Assembly: GCA_013822275.1 (NCBI GenBank)
Contig: PNKC01000018.1
Span: forward strand, 1-49,914
Length of the DNA stretch: 49,914 nt
Reading direction: 5' to 3'
From: Anaerolinea sp.
Lineage (GTDB): Bacteria > Chloroflexota > Dehalococcoidia > Tepidiformales > Tepidiformaceae
Within the stretch, counting starts at the first letter, position 1, and each line of letters opens with the position of its first letter. Shown here in pieces: positions 26,199 through 33,595 of the stretch. The notes below the pieces were generated by a model. The model saw only the letters and a program-made list of their open reading frames with translations. It was not told where the DNA came from and made no database searches. The translations under genes were made by a program, and so were the position numbers.

Positions 26199-27154
26199 TC
26201 GCGCACCGCGGCGTTGCGGCTATCCTCTCGCTCGCTGTGGTGCTCGGGGCCGTGGCCAGTGTCCCCAGGGTGTTCGCCTACTTCCAGGACGCCGCGCCGC
26301 TCGGGGCGAACAGCTTTGCCACCGCCACGCTCAACCCGCCGACCAACCACTCCGCTACTGGCGGTTACTGCGCCAACCAGGCCTGGACAGCGACCTCATC
26401 GACCTTTGCGACCGGCCACGAACTCCTCCGCAGCACGGTTTCCGGGGGACCCTACACATCCGTCGCGACGATCACCCCGCGAACAGCGAGCAGCTACGTT
26501 GATGGTCCGCCTTCGCCCGGGACGTACTACTACGTGTTGCGCAGCTACTACCAGAACTGGACGAGCGGCTACACGGCGCAAGTTTCGGCGACAGTTGGGC
26601 ACACGTGGTATCTGCACAACAACCCCTCACCGCCGACGGGTAACACCTCATCCCAGGCGACGCTCACCATGGACCAGACGGCGCCCAGCGCCGGCACCCT
26701 CTATAACTATGACACCGACCGCGACTCGTACGCGGGACTTCTCATCGAACGCAGCAACAACGGGCTATCTGAATTGGACAGCCGCAAGTTCCAGGTTTGG
26801 CGGACCGCGGTACTCTCCTGTGACGTGGTCCTGAGCGGCACGGCCACGTTCCCGCTCTGGGCGGGGACCCGGGAGTTCCGTACGGGGAAAGCGGGGAGCA
26901 TCACCGCGTACCTCCGCGACTACGACGGCTCAACCTACACGGAGATTGCGAGCGGGACGGTCACCGCGGCGGACTGGCAAGGGGCGTCATCGACGTTCGT
27001 CCAGCGGACGATAGCCATCACGGGGATCAACTACACGGTCGCCGCCGGCCACCAGATCGAAGTGCGATTGCTGGTAAACAGCAGCAACTCAGATGAAGAC
27101 ATGATGTTGGCGTACGACACGGCCGCCTACCCGGTCACCGCCACGCTCCCCTGA
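26192..27154 (+). CDS. Secreted protein with SipW-type signal
   Basis: 320 residues. Signal region MVIAHRGVAAILSLAVVLGA, then VFAYFQDAAPLGANSFATATLNPPTN, the same 'xxF.DAA.L.ANSF.TAT' pattern as the TasA-like protein, which suggests the same peptidase. The middle contains a fibronectin-III-like stretch (ELLRSTVSGGPYTSVATIT...SYVDGPPSPGTYYYVLRSYYQNWTSGYTAQVS) and the end is a beta-rich domain. Surface or matrix component is the likely role. The start overlaps sipW-like by 7 bp, so translation is probably coupled. Confidence 0.8.
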   Translation: MVIAHRGVAAILSLAVVLGAVASVPRVFAYFQDAAPLGANSFATATLNPPTNHSATGGYCANQAWTATSSTFATGHELLRSTVSGGPYTSVATITPRTASSYVDGPPSPGTYYYVLRSYYQNWTSGYTAQVSATVGHTWYLHNNPSPPTGNTSSQATLTMDQTAPSAGTLYNYDTDRDSYAGLLIERSNNGLSELDSRKFQVWRTAVLSCDVVLSGTATFPLWAGTREFRTGKAGSITAYLRDYDGSTYTEIASGTVTAADWQGASSTFVQRTIAITGINYTVAAGHQIEVRLLVNSSNSDEDMMLAYDTAAYPVTATLP

Positions 27155-27183
27155 AGTCACCGCACCCGCGCTCGCCCGTGCGG

Positions 27184-27909
27184 CTAGAGGACGCGGGTTG
27201 CCTCGACGTCCAAAAGCTCTCGCACCTGGTCCACACCGGGCACGCGTGCGGCCACGGCTTCGGCGTTCTCCGCATCGTCGATGCTGAAGACCTTGCCCCG
27301 CAGATGGACGACCCCATGGCGCACGTGGACCTCGATTTGCAGGTCCGCTGTCGCCGAATCCTCGCGCAGTTCACGCCGGACAGCCTCGGCGATGGATTCG
27401 TCACTTGTTCCACCATACTCAGCGCGCTCGACGTCAACGTCGTCCATCGAACTCGTCTCGAATCCGCCGACGACCTCCGTCGTCGACCCGACAGGGTCGA
27501 TCGGGGGGACGTAAGACTCGCCCCCTTCAGAGACGACATCCGGTCCGCTGCTCGGCCCGGCCCCGGAGGCAGCGAGAGGGTCCGTCATGAGCGCCTGGTC
27601 GGTGAAGTCGCCTGCTTCGAGGCCGCCGCGCTGGCTCAGCCCCCGGGTTGCGCCCGTGAATGCTCCCATATCGGTTTCCGACAGCGTGAGGCCGTCTACT
27701 TCCCGCGGGAGCACGTCGCCGGCTTCCATGTTGTCCTCAATGCGCTTGCGAGGAGCCAGCTCGGCGGCGATGTCGAGTGCCGCCTGGCGTTCGCCCGCGG
27801 AACCGACGATCCCGCTGAGCACCAGGGCGCCTTCGCTCTCCTCGACCGCCACGTACACCCCGGCGACGTCCGCTATGCGCTTTTCGACCTCGCTCGCCAG
27901 CTTGCTCAT
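27184..27909 (-). CDS. BON-domain protein
   Basis: 241 residues with two BON-like regions: LASEVEKRIADVAGVYVAVEESEGALVLSGIV at the start and IAEAVRRELREDSATADLQIEVHVRHGVVHLRGKV at the end, joined by an acidic, Gly/Ser-rich linker. BON domains bind phospholipids or act in osmotic-stress proteins (OsmY-like). No signal peptide or membrane helix, so it may be cytoplasmic. ATG 27909 is chosen because residues upstream are non-family. Convergent with the secreted-protein operon. Confidence 0.82.
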   Translation of the reverse strand: MSKLASEVEKRIADVAGVYVAVEESEGALVLSGIVGSAGERQAALDIAAELAPRKRIEDNMEAGDVLPREVDGLTLSETDMGAFTGATRGLSQRGGLEAGDFTDQALMTDPLAASGAGPSSGPDVVSEGGESYVPPIDPVGSTTEVVGGFETSSMDDVDVERAEYGGTSDESIAEAVRRELREDSATADLQIEVHVRHGVVHLRGKVFSIDDAENAEAVAARVPGVDQVRELLDVEATRVL

Positions 27910-27962
27910 GGTTTCAACCTCACCAGTTCCGGCCCCGGCCGCCACGGCCCATCCGCCGTTGG

Positions 27963-28220
27963 TTATCGCGCTGCCGCCTCCGCTTCCATCTTCTTGGGGT
28001 GCGTGTAGTAGTCCGGGATCTCGCGCAGATGCGCCAGGGCGATTCGCCCGGTCGTCTCGAGGTCGTCGCCGGTCACGTCGGTGTCCGAGTCACGCGTCCC
28101 GTGCTCCAGCTCCACTTCGAGCCCCATCTAGAACTGCTCGATGTCTATCGTCCCGAAGTCGATGCCGATCTTGTGCCCGATAATCCGGGATTCCTCAACG
28201 GTGAACGATCTGCGTGCCAT
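27963..28220 (-). pseudogene. DUF5661-like small protein with an in-frame TAG
   Basis: GGGAGGATGCC precedes an ATG at 28220 opening MARRSFTVEESRIIGHKIG, which continues to IDIEQF and then TAG at 28128-28130. The same frame resumes at once with MGLEVELEHGTRDSDTDVTGDD and ends IALAHLREIPDYYTHPKKME, a stop at 27963. The second part is the DUF5661 core (ELEHG, TGDD, KIALAHL, PDYY). The two halves make one protein of about 84 residues with one amber codon. Alternatively the 54-residue part is translated alone from ATG 28127, which lacks its own ribosome binding site. DUF5661 has no known function. Confidence 0.7.
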
Positions 28221-28365
28221 GGCATCCTCCCATCCCGCCGTTGAGCAGATTGACCCTGCCCACCCGCGTCCGCGACTGCACCGTCCAGATTCTTCGCTTG
28301 AGCGGGGGGCCGCCATGGCCAACCGGGTACGGGGGCGGTGGCCGCTGGGTCCACAAGTGCGCTGA

Positions 28366-28629
28366 CTACCAGCTCGCGGTCCGTGCGCGGAACCGATCCC
28401 GGATGCGGGCCGCGGCAGCCGGCTCCAGGATCTCGCCGAGATAGAGCAGGCGGCCTTCGAGATACTCCAAGGCGGATTGCCCGCTCGTGACGTCGTCGCT
28501 GGCCGCTGCTTCGAGGACGAGCGCCTCAGCCACGTCCTCGAAGCGCGCGGAAACCGCCACCCGCGCGGCTTCCGCCGATTCGAGGGGCGTGTTGAGGATG
28601 CGTGCTAACTGGACGAGGCGTGGGTCCAT
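28366..28629 (-). CDS. Small hypothetical protein
   Basis: 87 residues, mostly helical and acidic: MDPRLVQLARILNTPLESAE, then ARFEDVAEALVLEAAASDD and YLEGRLLYLGEILEPAAAAR. No family recognised. Supported by a regular frame, start near a spacer, and amphipathic pattern. It could be a small cytoplasmic helical bundle. No overlap with a better candidate. Confidence 0.5.
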   Translation of the reverse strand: MDPRLVQLARILNTPLESAEAARVAVSARFEDVAEALVLEAAASDDVTSGQSALEYLEGRLLYLGEILEPAAAARIRDRFRARTASW

Positions 28630-28677
28630 TCGTCCCTCACGCCTCGCAGTTTACCGGGTTTGGATGGGGCGCCGGGC

Positions 28678-29031
28678 TTAGTGCGTCTCGACTTCCCGCG
28701 GCTTGATCTTGCTGTAGCAGGCGCTGCAGTAGACCGGCCGTTCGCCGCGGGGGACGAACGGGACTTCGGTCATCTGGCCGCAATCGGCGCAGGACGCGGG
28801 ATGCATTTGCCGCGGGGTCTTGCCGCCAAAACTGGCGAAGTTGCCGTAGCGCACATAGCCGTCGTTCTGTTCAAGCGTGCTCTGGGTCGCACGCCGCGAA
28901 GAGCGGCAGGACTGGCAGCGGGTGGGCTCGTTCATGAGCCCCTTGTTCGCGTAGAACTCCTGCTCGCCGGCGGTGAATACGAAGTTGGTGCCGCAATCGC
29001 GGCAAGCGATCTGCTTGTCAGCAAAGGCCAA
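28678..29031 (-). CDS. Zinc-ribbon protein
   Basis: 117 residues with three CxxC-type pairs: CRDCGTNFVF at 10-19, CQSCRSS in the middle, CADCGQM and CSACYSK near the end. The arrangement QIACRDCGTNFVFTAGEQEFYA then GLMNEPTRCQSCR matches the 'probable zinc-ribbon' (zf-trcl) family followed by a second CxxC domain. Such proteins are common in Chloroflexota and other environmental bacteria; nucleic-acid or protein binding is plausible but unproven. Start ATG 29031 is the family start (MAFADK). Confidence 0.85.
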   Translation of the reverse strand: MAFADKQIACRDCGTNFVFTAGEQEFYANKGLMNEPTRCQSCRSSRRATQSTLEQNDGYVRYGNFASFGGKTPRQMHPASCADCGQMTEVPFVPRGERPVYCSACYSKIKPREVETH

Positions 29032-29118
29032 GGGGAAAGGACTCCTGTTATCCGCACCATGCGGGACTCACTTCATCGTACCAGACCCGGCAACGCGGTG
29101 TCCGAACCACCGAGGATT

Positions 29119-29261
29119 GAACCACCAAGGCACCAAGGGGCTTCTTGTTGCCCGACGGCTCACCGGGGCGGGCTCACGGGCGGGGTGCCAGGGCGGCTGC
29201 GGTCGCGCGCGGTACGAACTCAGAACCAGCCACCTGAAAGATTCTTGGTGTCTTGGTGGTT
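29119..29261. repeat. Inverted-repeat element, GAACCACCAAG family (143 bp)
   Basis: AACCACCAAGGCACCAAG at 29120-29137 and CTTGGTGTCTTGGTGGTT at 29244-29261 are inverted copies (17 of 18). The outer end of the right arm overlaps the TAA stop of the kinase gene. The interior has no gene. A further GAACCACCGAGG lies at 29104-29115. It resembles a small non-autonomous element. Confidence 0.75.
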
Positions 29262-30558
29262 ATCTTCGCGCGGGCAGGCGGACCGTGAAGGTAGCGCCGT
29301 GGCCGGGCGGAGACTCAACACCGATGCGCCCCCCGTGCGCCGTGACGATCCATTGGGCGATGGCGAGGCCGAGCCCGGTGCCGCCGGATGAGCGCGCTTT
29401 GTCGCCCCGGTAGAAGCGGTCGAAGATGAGTGGCTGGTCTTCCGGCGGGATGCCCGGGCCCGTGTCCGTCACCGAGAAGGCGACGTTCCGGCCATCTCGC
29501 CACGACTTTACGGTGACCTGTCCGCGCGGCGGCGTGAACTTGAGTGCGTTATCCAGGAGGATGGCGCCGAGCTGGCGGAGCCGCTGCTGGTCGCCTTCCA
29601 GTTCGCCGCTGGCGAGCCGGGCGGAGAGCTGGACGCCCTTGCTCTCGGCGAGCGCCGTCATGTCGCGCACAAGCGAGTCGAGCAGTTCGTCCAGGTCCAG
29701 GCGCTGCTTCTCGAGCTGGACTCGCTGCTCATCGGCGCGGGCGAGGGTGAGGAGGTCGCCGACGAGTCTGGCCATGTGGTCCGCTTCTTCGTTGATCGCC
29801 GCCACCTGGTCGATGTTCGCTTCTACCGTCTGGTCCGGGTGGCGCAGCACCAGCTCCGCGTTTGCCTTCATCACGGAGACGGGCGTGCGAAGTTCGTGCG
29901 AGGCATCGGAAACGAAACGGCGCTGGGTTTCGAGCGTGGCGCGGATCGGGACGAGCGTCCGCCCGGCAATCCAGAAGCCTCCAACGGCCGCCAGGGCAAC
30001 ACCCGCGACACCGCCCACTCCCAGGACGATCGCGAGGGCGCGCAACTGGTAATCGCGCGCTTCAAGGGAGCGCCCCACGATCAGCCGCCCATCGGGTTGC
30101 CCGGGGATCGGCTGTGCCGTGGAGACCACCCGGTAGTGCCCGTCTTCGTCGTCGAACTCCGCCCAGGCCGTCGTCCCAGCCTGCGAGCCGCCGAGCCGGG
30201 CGAGCGGGAAGTGTTCGAGCTCCAGGTTGCGCGGGTTGGCCAGGACTTCACCGCCGGCGGTGGCGAGGATGTAGAAGACGTCGCTCGAGATCCCTCCAAA
30301 CGAGTCCCGCGGGCGGTCGTCCCGATTGCTCTCATCAACAGGCATGGGGTGTCGTGGCCGGGCCGGGAACGCGCCCTCCGCGATCATGAACGGCGGAACA
30401 GCCTGGAGGTCCTCGAGCGACCGGGTGAGGGAGTCGTCGATCTCGTCGTCCAGTTGGTTGCCAAGGATCACATACGCCGCGACGCCGGTCAGCAAGAAGA
30501 TGACGGCCATGGCGCCCGCGTACCAGAGAGCCAGGCGGAGACGGGCGCGTTCAAACAT
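29260..30558 (-). CDS. OmpR-type sensor histidine kinase
   Basis: 432 residues. Membrane helices at about 9-32 and 173-197 bracket an extracellular domain of about 140 residues. HAMP-like AGRTLVPIRATLE leads to HisKA with His221 in RRFVSDASHELRTPVSVMKAN and a HATPase with LLDNALKFTPPRGQ, DTGPGIPPED and GGTGLGLAIAQWIV. It phosphorylates the response regulator encoded just upstream, with stop and start sharing one base (TGATG). The TAA stop lies in the end of a dispersed repeat. The signal is unknown; divergent redox-like membrane genes suggest an envelope stress or redox cue. Confidence 0.95.
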   Translation of the reverse strand: MFERARLRLALWYAGAMAVIFLLTGVAAYVILGNQLDDEIDDSLTRSLEDLQAVPPFMIAEGAFPARPRHPMPVDESNRDDRPRDSFGGISSDVFYILATAGGEVLANPRNLELEHFPLARLGGSQAGTTAWAEFDDEDGHYRVVSTAQPIPGQPDGRLIVGRSLEARDYQLRALAIVLGVGGVAGVALAAVGGFWIAGRTLVPIRATLETQRRFVSDASHELRTPVSVMKANAELVLRHPDQTVEANIDQVAAINEEADHMARLVGDLLTLARADEQRVQLEKQRLDLDELLDSLVRDMTALAESKGVQLSARLASGELEGDQQRLRQLGAILLDNALKFTPPRGQVTVKSWRDGRNVAFSVTDTGPGIPPEDQPLIFDRFYRGDKARSSGGTGLGLAIAQWIVTAHGGRIGVESPPGHGATFTVRLPARR

Positions 30559-31235
30559 CAGTTCGCCCTGATCGCATAGCCGGCGCCGCGGATCGTCCGG
30601 ATGAGCTTAAGTTCCGAGTCCTTGTCGACTTTGGCGCGAAGGTAGTGGATGTAGGTATCCACGACGTTCGATTCCGTGAGGACATCGTAGTTCCAGACGA
30701 GTTCGAGCAGTTGGGAGCGGGTCAGGACCTGGCCGGGGTGGCGCATCAGCGCTTCGAGCAGGGTGAACTCCTTGGTCGTCAGTTCGATGCGGCGGCCATC
30801 GCGGGTTGCTTCCCGCGAACGGAGGTCCAGCTCCAGGTCGGCGAGGGTGAGGACGTTGCCGTTCGCGGGGGACATCTGTTGCCGCCGGCCGATCGCGCGG
30901 ATGCGGGCGAGCAGCTCCGCCAGGGCGAACGGCTTCACCAGGTAGTCGTCGGCTCCGGCGTCCAGCCCCTCCACGCGGTCCTGGATCGAATCTCGCGCGG
31001 TGAGCATGAGGATGGGGGTCGCGTCCCCGCTGGCGCGCAGCCGCCTGGCGATCTCGTAGCCGTTCATCGTGGGCAGCATCACGTCCAGGACAATGACGTC
31101 GTAATCCTCGCTCTTTGCCTGGGCATAGGCGTCGCCGCCGTCGGCGGCATGGTCGACTACGTGGCCCTCTTCTTCCAGGACGCGCTTCACGGCGGTGGCG
31201 AGGCGGCGTTCGTCCTCAACCAGGAGGATGTGCAT
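30558..31235 (-). CDS. OmpR/PhoB-family response regulator
   Basis: 225 residues. Receiver: MHILLVEDERRLATAVKRVL, Asp51 in VIVLDVMLP, Thr in MLTARDS, Lys in DYLVKPFALAEL. Winged-helix domain: IELTTKEFTLLEALMRHPGQVLTRSQLLELVW and SNVVDTYIHYLRAKVDKD, ending IRTIRGAGYAIR. It is closest in style to CutR/MprA-like regulators. ATG 31235 chosen; the open frame upstream adds a non-family leader. Divergent from the Asp-rich/ferric-reductase operon across about 115 bp, which is the natural place for its binding site. Confidence 0.96.
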   Translation of the reverse strand: MHILLVEDERRLATAVKRVLEEEGHVVDHAADGGDAYAQAKSEDYDVIVLDVMLPTMNGYEIARRLRASGDATPILMLTARDSIQDRVEGLDAGADDYLVKPFALAELLARIRAIGRRQQMSPANGNVLTLADLELDLRSREATRDGRRIELTTKEFTLLEALMRHPGQVLTRSQLLELVWNYDVLTESNVVDTYIHYLRAKVDKDSELKLIRTIRGAGYAIRAN

Positions 31236-31350
31236 GGTTCCATGGAAACACATTTCCGCGCCGCTGTTCATTAGAGAATTCCAATCCCGTTCTCACGCAA
31301 GCTGAAGAGAAGGCCGGCATCCTCAGGTCATTAACCCACGGAGGAACTTC

Positions 31351-31632
31351 ATGGACGGACGTCTCGCACTCTATTCCGGCGCGGTATTCGCTGGCGTCCT
31401 TCTTGCTGGCGCACTCGTGATCAAGCCCGGCTCGGGTGACGCCGCCAGCGGTGCATCCGGCGCCCTGGTCGAGGCGAACTCCACCAGCACGAGCAGCGGG
31501 ACCGGCCAGGGCGGCGACAGCCGCGGCTTCGTCTCCCGCCTCACGAGCTTCGTCCGCGGCGATGACGATGACGACGAGTATGAGGACGGCGAGCAGGCGC
31601 GCGGCGACGACAACGAAGGGGACGACGACTAG
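31351..31632 (+). CDS. Small exported Asp/Glu-rich protein
   Basis: 93 residues. A hydrophobic N-terminal segment LYSGAVFAGVLLAGALVI, then a Ser/Gly/Thr-rich stretch, and an acidic tail with DDDDDEYEDGEQARGDDNEGDDD pattern at about 71-93. It resembles the poly-Asp protein at 16345 in design though not in repeats. GGAGGAA precedes the ATG. The stop overlaps the GTG of the next gene by 1 bp, so the three genes form an operon. Likely membrane-anchored, with cation-binding capacity as inference. Confidence 0.65.
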   Translation: MDGRLALYSGAVFAGVLLAGALVIKPGSGDAASGASGALVEANSTSTSSGTGQGGDSRGFVSRLTSFVRGDDDDDEYEDGEQARGDDNEGDDD

Positions 31633-31895
31633 TGGCCAAGAAGCAGTACACGGGCGCGAAGGTGACGGTGGTGGCGGTTTCGGCGGCGGCGCTTGTGTAT
31701 GGCACGGCGTGGTTCAGCCTGCAGCCGCAGCCCGAGGCAGCAACCGCCTCGGTCAGTCAGCCAGGCACCCCATCCACTGGGGTAGTGTCTCCCACCCCCA
31801 GCACGGCTGCTTCGGTCGCCTCGCAATCAACGGCGGCCGCTGGCCGTGCACCGCAGGCGCCCGTGATGCGGGCCAAGAAATCGCGGGCTTCCTGA
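31632..31895 (+). CDS. Small membrane-anchored Thr/Ser/Pro-rich protein
   Basis: 87 residues from a GTG start. One hydrophobic segment (VTVVAVSAAALVYGTAWF at about 11-28) and a low-complexity tail rich in Ser, Thr, Pro and Ala, ending KKSRAS. No family recognised. It is supported by tight coupling: its start overlaps the previous stop and its TGA overlaps the next ATG. It may be an accessory subunit of the neighbouring ferric-reductase-like protein. Confidence 0.6.
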   Translation: MAKKQYTGAKVTVVAVSAAALVYGTAWFSLQPQPEAATASVSQPGTPSTGVVSPTPSTAASVASQSTAAAGRAPQAPVMRAKKSRAS

Positions 31896-32557
31896 TGAAC
31901 CGGGACGTGGTCGTGGCCGGCGGCATCCTCGTGGCGAGCCTCTTCGGCGGCCTCGCCCTCAACTCTGGCGACCTGGGGACGCTGCCCTGGGTCATCAGCC
32001 GGGTTTCCGGGCTCATCGCGTTCGTCCTCTTCTCAAGCTCGGTTGTCTTCGGCCTTCTGATCAGCACGAAAGCCGCGGATGGCGCCCTTTCGCGGCCGTT
32101 CGTGTTCAGCATCCATCGGTTCTTGAGCGTGCTGACGCTCAGCTTCCTCGCCGTCCATGCGGGCGCTCTGCTTTTTGATGGCTTCCTCCACTTCGGCCCG
32201 CTTTCGCTGATAGTGCCGTTCGCCTCTCCGTACCGGCCGCTCTGGGTTGGGCTGGGCGTCATTTCCGCATGGGCCACGGCGATCGTGGCGGCCAGTTTCT
32301 GGATGCGCGGCCGCATCGGCCAGAAGGCCTGGCGGAAGCTGCACTACGCCTGCTTCGGCGCCTACCTCCTGGCGTTCGTCCACGGCATGACCGCCGGCAC
32401 GGATACTGCGGTGCCACTGGTGAGCTGGATGTACGTGGTCTCGTTTGGCCTGGTCGCCGCGCTGCTCGCCTACCGCATCGGGATGGCCGGACAGCCGGCA
32501 CGCAAGCCAGTCCGCGCGGCGCGTCCGGCGGGCGCCAGGTCGTTGAAGGCCGGGTAG
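31895..32557 (+). CDS. Ferric-reductase-like transmembrane protein
   Basis: 220 residues with about 6 membrane helices. WVISRVSGLIAFVLFSSSVVFGLLIS, FSIHRFLSVLTLSFLAVHAGALLFD and WRKLHYACFGAYLLAFVHGMTAGTD give the His pairs expected of haem-binding ferric-reductase/YedZ-like domains (His in IHR, AVHAG, KLHY, FVHG). It probably moves electrons across the membrane. No flavin domain is fused, and the partner is not obvious. The stop (32555-32557) falls in a GGGTAGGTTCC repeat. Third gene of the operon divergent from the OmpR-type system. Confidence 0.85.
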   Translation: MNRDVVVAGGILVASLFGGLALNSGDLGTLPWVISRVSGLIAFVLFSSSVVFGLLISTKAADGALSRPFVFSIHRFLSVLTLSFLAVHAGALLFDGFLHFGPLSLIVPFASPYRPLWVGLGVISAWATAIVAASFWMRGRIGQKAWRKLHYACFGAYLLAFVHGMTAGTDTAVPLVSWMYVVSFGLVAALLAYRIGMAGQPARKPVRAARPAGARSLKAG

Positions 32558-32562
32558 GTTCC
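32552..32562. repeat. GGGTAGGTTCC repeat containing a stop codon
   Basis: Same 11-bp core as in the 18-bp repeats at 13879 and 14610. As at 13889, the TAG in the repeat is the stop of the upstream gene. Confidence 0.55.
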
Positions 32563-32582
32563 CTCCGCCGGCCGATCCATCC

Positions 32583-32626
32583 GCTCGGGCTGGGGAAGCG
32601 CCTCAGCCCGGGCTTCGTCTTCTTCC
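32583..32626 (+). terminator. Terminator after the ferric-reductase-like operon
   Basis: GCTCGGGCTG (32583-32592) pairs with CAGCCCGGGC (32604-32613) with one wobble, followed by a T-rich tail TTCGTCTTCTTCCC. It lies between convergent genes. Confidence 0.7.
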
Positions 32627-33529
32627 CTAAATGCCGCCGCTGAACGTGTCGCAGGCGTCCATGTCGCCCTCTTCAAACCCGATTGTGAACCACTTCTGGC
32701 GCTGTTCAGATGAACCGTGGGTCCAGGTTTCCGGGTTCACCGTCCCCTGAAATTCCTTCTGAATTCGGTCATCACCCACCGCCGAGGCGGCATCCAGCCC
32801 AGCGGCGATGTCCTCCTGGGAGAGGCTGGTGATGAAGCCGGTCTCCGTGGCGTTGTTCGCCCATACGCCCGCCAGGCAGTCGGCCTGCAGCTCGGAGCGC
32901 ACGGCCTTGCTGGTAGGACCCTCCCGGTCGTTGCCTATCTTCGAGAGCGTGCCCTCCAGGTCCTGCACGTGGTGGCCGTACTCGTGCGCGAGGATGTAGG
33001 CCTCCGCGAACGGGCCGCCGCGGGCGCCGAACTTGGTCTGGAGCTCCTTGAAGAAGCCGAGGTCGATGTAGACCTTCTTGTCGGCGGGGCAGTAGAACGG
33101 ACCCACGGCCGAGCTTGCCGTGCCGCAGCCGGTCGGCACCTGGCCGGAGAAGAACGTGGTCTGGCTGGGGACGTAGGTGCCGCCGCGGCGCTTGTACTCG
33201 TCCGTCCAGTACTTCTGGATACTGTTGACGAAGGCGACGATCCGGCAATCGTCGCGGCGTTCGGCGTCGGCGCCAGTCTGGCAATCCTGGGCGAGAGTAC
33301 TGCCGCCGGGGGCCTCTCCGCCCGTCGTGAGGTCTTGCAGGCTGCCCAGCCCGCCGAGGCCACCTTCTGTGCTCAGCGGGTTGCCGCCCAGCAGCAGCAC
33401 GATCACGGCGAAGAGGAGCCCGATCCCGCCACCGCCGATAGCGATGCCACCCGGCAGACCTCCCATTCTTCGGCCGCGCTGGTCACTGACCTGTGAGGTA
33501 TCGAGCTTCGCATCGTCGTTGATGTCCAT
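32627..33529 (-). CDS. Neutral zinc metallopeptidase (YpfJ-like)
   Basis: 300 residues of the putative neutral zinc metallopeptidase family (PF04228). A membrane anchor at about 29-48 ([20 protein letters not shown]) is followed by [31 protein letters not shown], and [17 protein letters not shown] with the HExxH zinc ligands; [15 protein letters not shown] supplies the third ligand region. Conserved Cys residues flank the fold. It probably faces outside the cell. The substrate is unknown. Full length for the family. Confidence 0.95.
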   Translation of the reverse strand: MDINDDAKLDTSQVSDQRGRRMGGLPGGIAIGGGGIGLLFAVIVLLLGGNPLSTEGGLGGLGSLQDLTTGGEAPGGSTLAQDCQTGADAERRDDCRIVAFVNSIQKYWTDEYKRRGGTYVPSQTTFFSGQVPTGCGTASSAVGPFYCPADKKVYIDLGFFKELQTKFGARGGPFAEAYILAHEYGHHVQDLEGTLSKIGNDREGPTSKAVRSELQADCLAGVWANNATETGFITSLSQEDIAAGLDAASAVGDDRIQKEFQGTVNPETWTHGSSEQRQKWFTIGFEEGDMDACDTFSGGI

Positions 33530-33595
33530 ACGACCGAGTGTACGACAGCGATGTCAGCCCCGCCGCCGGGGAGGCGCGGTCTTAACGGACGCCGC

